From: Camellia lanceoleosa
Taxonomy: Eukaryota; Streptophyta; Magnoliopsida; Ericales; Theaceae
Direction of reading: 5' to 3'
DNA length: 64,000 nucleotides
Assembly: GCA_025200525.1 (NCBI GenBank)
Contig: CM045758.1
Span: forward strand, 193,600,463 to 193,664,462
The notes below the pieces were generated by a model. The model worked only from the letters and a program-made list of their open reading frames with translations, had not been told where the DNA came from and searched no databases. Each line of letters begins with the position of its first letter. Position 1 is the first letter of the stretch. The translations under genes and the position numbers were made by a program. Shown piece after piece: positions 57,072 to 64,000 of this stretch.

Positions 57072-57479
57072 TTAGTTCCTTAAGTAAAAAAATATAAAAA
57101 TAAAAAAAGGCTCTAATTATCCATGATTTTGAATTTTGAAATTCAAAACAATATGATAAGTCATCCTTACTCTTTTCAAAAATCATATTAATCAAAACAA
57201 TTCAAATAAAGAAACAATAAAGGTACTAATTATCTATGATTTTAAATTTCAAAATTCAAAATAATTTAGTAAACCACCCTCATCCTTTTTGAAAATAATA
57301 TAAATCTTAAAATTTTAAAAACTCAATCAAATTAAAAATTCAATACAATTCTCTCTTTATAATAGCCAATATTTGATCTTTTTTTCAGCCCGACCAACTC
57401 CTTTTCAAATGTAATGATACAAAGATTAGTCTCTCTCTTTGTCAATAATCTATACCTATTTCAAGTTTGTTTGTTTGTA

Positions 57480-57516
<37 letters not shown>

Positions 57517-58725
57517 AAATTTCTATTTTCGTATGAGTATTTTTTTCTCTATATGACTTTTTTTTTCCAACTAAACTGATAATAAATATATATATTTGTT
57601 TAACTATCTTTGTTTTGGGAGTTAATTTCAAGTTTTATTTTTATTTTTTTTGTGGATGTTTTTGTATTTTTTATATTATTGTTAGTATTATTTTTGATAT
57701 ATGTAAATTGATAATATAGTTATGACTTTTATAATAGAATAGGGAATCTTATATTTTTCTTTATAATTTGGCCATTTTTTTAAAATTTCTTACACAAAAT
57801 TTCCAAATTTTTTATTTGTAAAAAATCAAAAACATTTAATTGACTTGCACATCAATAAATAAAATTTTAAATAATGTACATTGTTCCATAATTTATGGAT
57901 TTAAAAAAAAAAAAAAAAATTATCACCCATATATGGAAACTTTTTTTTCATTTTTTATTTTTAACTCTTTTAAACTCTAATGGTACATTTTTATTTCTCC
58001 AACATTGTCTTTTTAAATTTGCAAAGATAAAAAACTATACCAGAGTTGCATAGTAGTTAGTGAAGGTGGCGAGCATAGCAATAACAAAGATGATGATGAG
58101 CTTGGTTAAAGTATTGTTTAGGTGAGTCTTGAAAAGGTGAATATTACTTAAAAGAATAGTATAACTATAAAAAATTATTATGATCATATGTTATTTATCA
58201 TCTGATATATTATTACTGTATTATTATAATGAGTTTTATTATTAATGTCTATTATCAATATAGTGGTGAGATGTCACATGATAAATAAAAATATGTTTTG
58301 TTATTATTATTATTGATAATATATTTCTTTATTTATTTTTTACAATGTTCAAAAAACAATTTATGTTCATTCTTAGTTTTTGTGGATGAGAAATTAAAAA
58401 TAAATTATATGTAATTCAAGTTATAACTAATTTGATATTGAAAAGGAAAGTTCAAAAGAAATTATAATTATATATAATTTTAAAATATTTTTTAAAAAAA
58501 TACAAAGAAAAATTAGAACTATAAATTATAATTACCAAACAACCTAATTTTATTATGAAAAAAATTAAATGAAAAATTGATCAAATTTAAATTTATAATT
58601 ATTAAATATTTTTAAAATGCCATCAAATTTTTATTCAAGTTCTAGCCTGATCTGGTCTTAAATAGTTTTTCAAATATAAATATATATTAATATTGATACA
58701 ATCAATATTAGACATATTTTAAGAA
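57072..58725. other. AT-rich intergenic sequence
   Basis: Contains a diverged ~110-bp direct duplication (CTAATTATC(C/T)ATGATTTT landmark at 57113 and 57221), a (GT)n tract at 57485-57516 and several A/T homopolymers. No coding sequence recognised. Confidence 0.6.
57485..57516. repeat. (GT)16 microsatellite
   Basis: Uninterrupted GT dinucleotides. Confidence 0.9.
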
Positions 58726-59122
58726 GGGTAGATTATATTGATAGTCCCCGCATTTTGTCTCTTGTGTTAATTTGGTCTCTGTAATTTTAATTAGCTTGAT
58801 TTTGACCATTAATTTTAGATTTTCTATCAATTTGGTCAAATTGGTAATGTCGGTTAAAATTTTTAAAAGAAAATAGTCATTGAGTTGGTTGACATTAATT
58901 TACTGAGTTGAACAAATTTATAATTTTGTCTATTAAATTATAACAGATGCTACTCATGTGTATATTTTCAATAAAAAAAAAAAAAACTAGCAATTATAAC
59001 AATTGGACCAAATTGAGACAAAATTATAAATTCAAGATCAAAATCGAACAAATTAAAATTACAAAGACAAAAATAACACAAGAGTTAAAGTATAAAGACT
59101 ACTAATGTAATTTATTCTTTTA
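58726..59122. mobile_element. Inverted-repeat MITE, ~400 bp
   Basis: The left part (CTTGTGTTAATTTGGTCTCT, then TGTAATTTTAATTAG) is mirrored at the right end (complement of ACAAAGACAAAAATAACACA near 59060), giving arms of about 100 bp. The ends resemble the TAAATTACA-type MITEs. The target duplication is unclear (TTTTAA near both ends). Confidence 0.6.
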
Positions 59123-59570
59123 AAAATAACTACATAATTTCTTAATTAATTTTAAAATTGTTAATAAATATACCAAACAAATATGTACATATTTCCTATT
59201 TTTGTTGTAAATTTTTTTTAAAATATATTTACTAATTAAAAATTAAATAAATAGGTGGATCTACTAACTCATAGATTAGACATGAATTAAACGATTTACT
59301 AAGGATTAGGCTTAAATCAAGAATTATTGGCAAAAAAATTGACTTGAACTAAATTTTTTTAGCTACGTTTTTGTATTTAATCCAATATTAAAACTCCCCA
59401 AATTAGCTTATATCAGTCACGAATTGATAAGTTATGATAAAATTTAAATTTATTAAAAGTAGAATATGACCTACAATCTAGGGTGGCTCTACCTTAGATA
59501 ATTTTTCATTCATAAATATATACATAACTATTCATTTAATTATTTTAAACATAAATATATAAAAAATAGG
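59123..59570. other. AT-rich spacer
   Basis: No reading frame, repeat or element end recognised. Confidence 0.5.
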
Positions 59571-61048
59571 GGGATGCACCAATAAATCCTAAATTTGTAT
59601 CTTGTAATCCATTTGGTCTTATGAATTTTCTTATGAACCGTTAAGTCCTATCACAATGTTAATGACTATTAAACATCAAACACATTATCGTCAAAACAAC
59701 ATCATCATCATCAAAAACAACTTCAAAACATTGGCATTAACATTATCTATCATCATCAAACATTGGGGCTAAACATCATCATCAACATTAAACATCATCA
59801 AACATTAAACATTAAACATTATTCATCATCAATACAAAACATTAAACATCAGATATAAAACATTATTCTTCAACATTAAACATTATTCTTCATCAAACAT
59901 TAAACATTAAACATTAAATAAAAGATATACTATAATATAATCCAGTGAGAATGGTTGAAAAGCTAGCAAACTCTTCTAATTATAATCACTGGAGATTTTG
60001 AGTGCAGAAGAAGGTATGAACTTATTCAAATAATGAGATTGAAAGCTTCCATCGTCTTTGTCTATTCAATGTCACAGAAGCTTCATCTCCACCGTTAAAT
60101 ATTTGGTTCTGGGCCGCAAAAGAACCATTTCCACATCCCGTGATGCTAAACCAATCGCTTTCTAAACCGAGTCAATTTCATAACATTCAAACCACACAAG
60201 CCTTCATGAAAAGACAGACTTACCTCTTTTTAATCAGGAGCAAAGATTCACTACGATCCAGACTACCACATTCCCATCTAGCACCATCGACACATCCCCT
60301 CACCGCATCTAGAGAGAGAAAGTAGAGAGAGATTTGTGTGGACGAATTTGAGAAGACGCGATCGTGGCCTTTGAAGCTTATGGGGCGACGGCGAGGCGGC
60401 GCTGGAGAACCACGTGATGGCGGCGCAGGCGGTGGTTGTCAACGAAAGGATGTGATTTCGCAGTTGGAGATCTAACCACCATCGCCGAATACGCCGTTGG
60501 ATCTACAAGAACGGAACTCTAACAAATTGAAGCACCACGGCGCGAGATCGCTATGTGGTGAGACTGCCATGATGTTCTTCGGTTTGACGATTTGAGGGAA
60601 GAAACATCATCGTGGTTCAAGGATTTTATCAAATATCACACATCCGATGTTCAAGAACATTCAAGAACATCACTGCAGCACGTTAATGTTGATGTTTTTT
60701 TTTTGGGTGAATAATGTTGATGATGATAAATAATGTTTAATGTTGAAGAATACCATTTTATGTTTGATGTGATGTTTGGATGTCAAGGATGAATAATGTT
60801 TAATGTTATAGAAGAGGAGAAGGAAACCCAAACATGGTTCCTCGGGAAGTGGAAAGCTCACCGCCGTGGAAGTGTTCTAATCCAAAGGTTCGAAACTCAG
60901 ATTCAAACCGTATTTAAACCGTGAAGTGTTCTGGGGTTTTGATGATGTTAACATATTGATGTTACCGATGTAGATAGTGGGACCAGTCGACAAGAAAACT
61001 TGTAGAACTAAATGGTATAACTTTCTACCACATAGGATTTACTGGTAA
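59571..61048. mobile_element. Large inverted-repeat element with GC-rich core
   Basis: ACCAATAAATCC near 59579 and ATCCATTTGGTC near 59608 are mirrored by GGATTTACTGGT near 61036 and AACTAAATGGTAT near 61010. Inside, ACATTAAACATCATC-type repeats at 59680-59925 are mirrored by AATGTTTAATGTTG-type repeats at 60685-60805. The core (about 60320-60570) is much more GC-rich, with GGCGACGGCGAGGCGGCG, and may be captured genic DNA. No transposase; the 61-codon frame at 60140-60325 is unrecognised. Fits a non-autonomous Mutator-type or Pack-MULE-like element, not proven. Confidence 0.45.
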
Positions 61049-62506
61049 TTTTTTCTTAAAAATACTTACAAATACTTTTTTTAAACTAAGTTCAAAATTT
61101 TTAATTATTATAAACAATACTTACAAATATCTATTTACTAATTTAATAAATAGATAGGTCAAATAATTCATATAAGTTAGAAATAGACCAAGATCATTTT
61201 TAATGATTAGAAGAAGGACAAATTGACGTAAATCTAATGTTAAGCCTATATTTAATATCACAAGTGAATTCTAATCCATTTTTACTTAAATCTTATAACA
61301 TAAGACAAATTATAATTTTGATACTAGACAAATATTTAGACTTTACAAAATATGAAAAATTAATATATTGACAAATGTAATTTACCATTATCATATAATA
61401 AATTAAATTTACGAAACTCATAAGACGAAATGTATTTATATTTTATCATAAATATAATTTTTACAATTTATTTTTTTAATTTTTACCAATTAAATTATGA
61501 TATGTATTTGTTATTAAGAACTTAGAACACATAATTAATGACATAAGAAAAAAAATTCTCTTATATGTAACTATAATAAAAGTAAACAACATTTAATTGA
61601 TTCTAAATCATTTTTACTAAATATTCTAAATAAATTTTATAATTATTATTTAATTTTAAAAATTAATTTTTGATTATTTATTTATATCCATGCATAACAC
61701 GGATAATTATGTTAGTATATATATACATAAGATTTGACTTGTACCTTGTTGGTTCAAAATAAATTTATCTTAAGAAAATGTTTAGGACCTCCTTTGGGGA
61801 TGATTTACACATCCTTAAAGTAATTCTGACCCTCCATATATGTGTAAAACCTATTCATATATGTATAAGATTCACATCATAAATAATCTAAATTTATAAA
61901 AATCTTGTGAAGATGAAGACCTCAATCATTATTCTTTATCTTAACTTGGTGATTAAAAATAAAAAATACTTTTCAAACCAAATTATCACTAATCAAATCC
62001 AATCAAATCAAATTATTCATGCAGGGATGTGTAATATTATCTGATTTGACAACTGTAGTTTTTGATTATGTCAATCAAAATCAGATTAGCTCTTTGACAA
62101 ATCAAGATTTGCATTGGTGATCGTTGATTAGAGCTTGCATTGATGGTTTGGGCAGTGGCTGCCAAGGTTCTCTTCTTCAATTATTGCTTTTTGTTGTGGG
62201 TCTGTTGCTGGGCAAATTAAATTGCTCTGTTTGGTCGTCCACTTTGTCTAGTGGATAAATTAGGCTTTATAAATGAATTTTTTTATTTTTTTTTATATAT
62301 ATAATATATTTGTTGTGTTTCCTTTAGTTGGTAATAAGATTTATTTATTTAAAAAAATAAAATTTAGGAGTGTAGTTTATAATTATTCTTATGATTGAAA
62401 TTAAGATACCTATAGATAGGTATAGATACTCTTGTAGATGGATACTTTAGTCTCAATCATAAGAGTACCTATTAATAGATCACTTTGCGATACATAAACT
62501 AAAATT
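61049..62506. other. AT-rich intergenic sequence
   Basis: No gene recognised. A tandem near-duplicate TGCG(A/G)(T/A)ACATAAACTAAAA occurs at 62486 and 62507, right at the edge of the next LTR. Confidence 0.5.
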
Positions 62507-63149
62507 TGCGGAACATAAACTAAAAATTATTAAGAATTCAATTATATATATGAAAACTATATGAATTTCTACTATACAAAATAAGTGAATATATACCTTA
62601 ATCCATGATAGTATGAAATCCTCTTGTAAGAAAAAGAAACCTTGAATAGAAGATCTTGATCTTTAAGTTCTTTACTTGTCTAAGATCTTCAAACCACTTC
62701 TCTCTCTCTAGGCGATGGGAACCTTCTTATGGTGACAACTTGAGTTTTTGATGGAGAGTGTAGTTTGGGACCTTACACTATTTATACTAGTAATCTTCCC
62801 ATCAAAGAATCCATTCATTCAATGAATTTCATTAAATAGATTAATGTATCTTATACATTCATGATACATAATACATCTTCTATATTAATTAATTCATTAG
62901 ATAGATTAATGTATCTTATATATTTATAATAAATACATAATGCATCTTTAAGATTCATTCATAATGAATCTATCACATCCAATGCATTGATATTATCTCC
63001 ATTAGTCTTCTATACATTATGTATATATAGGTGCATTTATCAATGATTAGTCACCATCTAATTGATGCACATGTATCTTACTTAATGAAATGAATCTAGT
63101 ATAATCATGCATAAGTCACATTAAGCCATATTTAGGAAAAATTCTTACA
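62507..63149 (-). repeat. 3' LTR of a Ty1/copia element running off the window
   Basis: Plus-strand ends TGCGGAACATAAAC and GGAAAAATTCTTACA. On the minus strand AAATGGGAGAT directly precedes the TGTAAGAATTTTTCC start as polypurine tract. A minus-strand TATA box (GTATAAATAG) is at 62779-62788. The partner LTR is outside the window, so the left boundary is provisional. Confidence 0.7.
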
Positions 63150-63492
63150 ATCTCCCATTTAGCTTGCATGATTATATTATGTCACTAGATTATCATAATA
63201 TGGCCAACGCTTCTCCCACTCAGAAGATTGCACTATCACTATTAGATTATGTTCAATGAAATTATTAGCACCAAATCATCAGAATGTAGTGATTTACACA
63301 TTGATCAAGACCGCATAATGGTTATAGTGTTAATATTTTCCATCAACATGAATAAGTGAATTCAAATCACGTAGATGCCATTAGTAACATAATGGTGATT
63401 AATGCTAATTCATCTATAACGGTCCCGTTGTTTACATCTTCTTCTAAATTGTGCACAAGTATGAAGAATGAAAACAACAAACATAATCATTA
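63150..63492. other. Copia 3' untranslated region
   Basis: Between the polypurine tract (63150-63161) and the RNase H stop; no reading frame recognised. Confidence 0.5.
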
Positions 63493-64000
63493 CTAACAGA
63501 ATACACTCATTTCAAGTCTAAACATGATAAACTTTTTACTAAGCCCATCCGCGTAAATAACATGTTCTTGAAAGAGCTTAGGTGTGAGACATTTAGTTAA
63601 AAGATCTGCTAACATGAGTGTAATACCAATATGAGAGATGGAAACAGTCCGATTCAAAACCCTTTCTTTAACAACTAGATACTTGATATCGATATGCTTT
63701 GATCCTCCTGAAGTTTTGTTATTATTAGAGAACCGCACAGTAAATCTGTAAGGGCTTCGAAATTGAATCAACAAGTTGTAACCTAGATATGAAATTCTTT
63801 AGCCATACTGCATGACATGTGGGCTTCATAACATGCTATGAACTTGCCTCTATAGTGGAAGAAACTGTCAGAGTCTGCTTATGACTCTTCCATAAAATGG
63901 GTCCATTAGCAAGCATAAAAATGTACCCAGAAGTGGACTTTTGAGTGTCTTTGCATCCAGCATAATCAGCATCTGAATAACCAACCACTTCAAGGTTGTC
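63493..64000 (-). pseudogene. Ty1/copia RNase H, C-terminal part (truncated by window)
   Basis: From the right edge the minus strand reads EVVGYSDADYAGCKDTQKS and GYIFMLANGPILWKSHKQT, containing the catalytic Asp region of copia RNase H. A frameshift near the STIEA motif and further changes around 63775-63850 follow. It then reads GGSKHIDIKYLVVKERV and HIGITLMLADLLTKCLTPK, matching the standard tail in which LADxLTK is diagnostic. The rest of pol lies beyond 64000. The element is a different family from the other copia copies here, judging by its LTR and tail sequence. Confidence 0.85.

Noticed and set aside
60140..60325. 61-codon plus-strand frame
   Set aside because: No motif, inside an inverted-repeat element; noted only as part of that element.

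Overview
The window is nuclear DNA of a flowering plant, most likely a eudicot. It is AT-rich and has plant-type introns, the 3' end of one host gene (a SPATULA/ALCATRAZ-type bHLH factor), and a deep pile of nested transposons. LTR elements with target duplications and initiator-Met tRNA primer sites fill most of it. No prokaryotic features, rRNA, tRNA or CRISPR arrays were seen.

Layout. 1-1842: last intron and terminal exons of the bHLH gene (+ strand). 1843-4870: AT-rich flank with MITE-like repeats and a ~150-bp minisatellite. 4875-8930: decayed PIF/Harbinger transposon with both its genes (Myb/SANT-like protein and DDE transposase, - strand), interrupted by a non-autonomous Mutator-like element (5475-6827). 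9131-9349: left end of another PIF-like element, cut by the next insertion. 9350-25202: Ty3/gypsy chromovirus (TSD AAATT), itself carrying a 4.3-kb Tat/Ogre-like solo LTR (11139-15466, TSD GTTTA), a small DNA-transposon-like insert (15801-16480) and a 2.6-kb solo LTR (16514-19124, TSD ACACG). 25208-25606 continues as unique sequence at 35878-36858 across a second LTR element (25607-35877, TSD TGAGG), a Tat-like non-autonomous element holding a second Ogre-like LTR (26474-31866) and three tandem arrays (32735-34655). 36859-48924: deleted Ty1/copia element split by a 9.6-kb chromovirus (37478-47081, TSD ATTGC). 49857-57066: nearly full-length Ty1/copia element (TSD ATTGG). 57072-62506: AT-rich flank with two inverted-repeat elements. 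62507-64000: 3' LTR and RNase H end of another Ty1/copia element running off the window.

How it fits together. All nine LTR-type units read on the minus strand. Except for the host gene, every recognisable protein is an element protein (gag, protease, RT, RNase H, integrase, chromodomain, transposase), and all are broken by stops, frameshifts or deletions. Most pol stops replace expected Gln, Arg or Trp codons and fit single C-to-T changes, as expected from deamination of methylated DNA.

The least ordinary material is three things: a series of tandem arrays whose monomers each contain a short dyad (32.7-34.7 kb); a pre-gag reading frame of unknown kind in the first chromovirus (23014-23630); and CGCTCGAGCG palindromes clustered in both LTRs of the second chromovirus. 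Boundaries were read by eye from terminal dinucleotides and target duplications; no alignments or searches were run.
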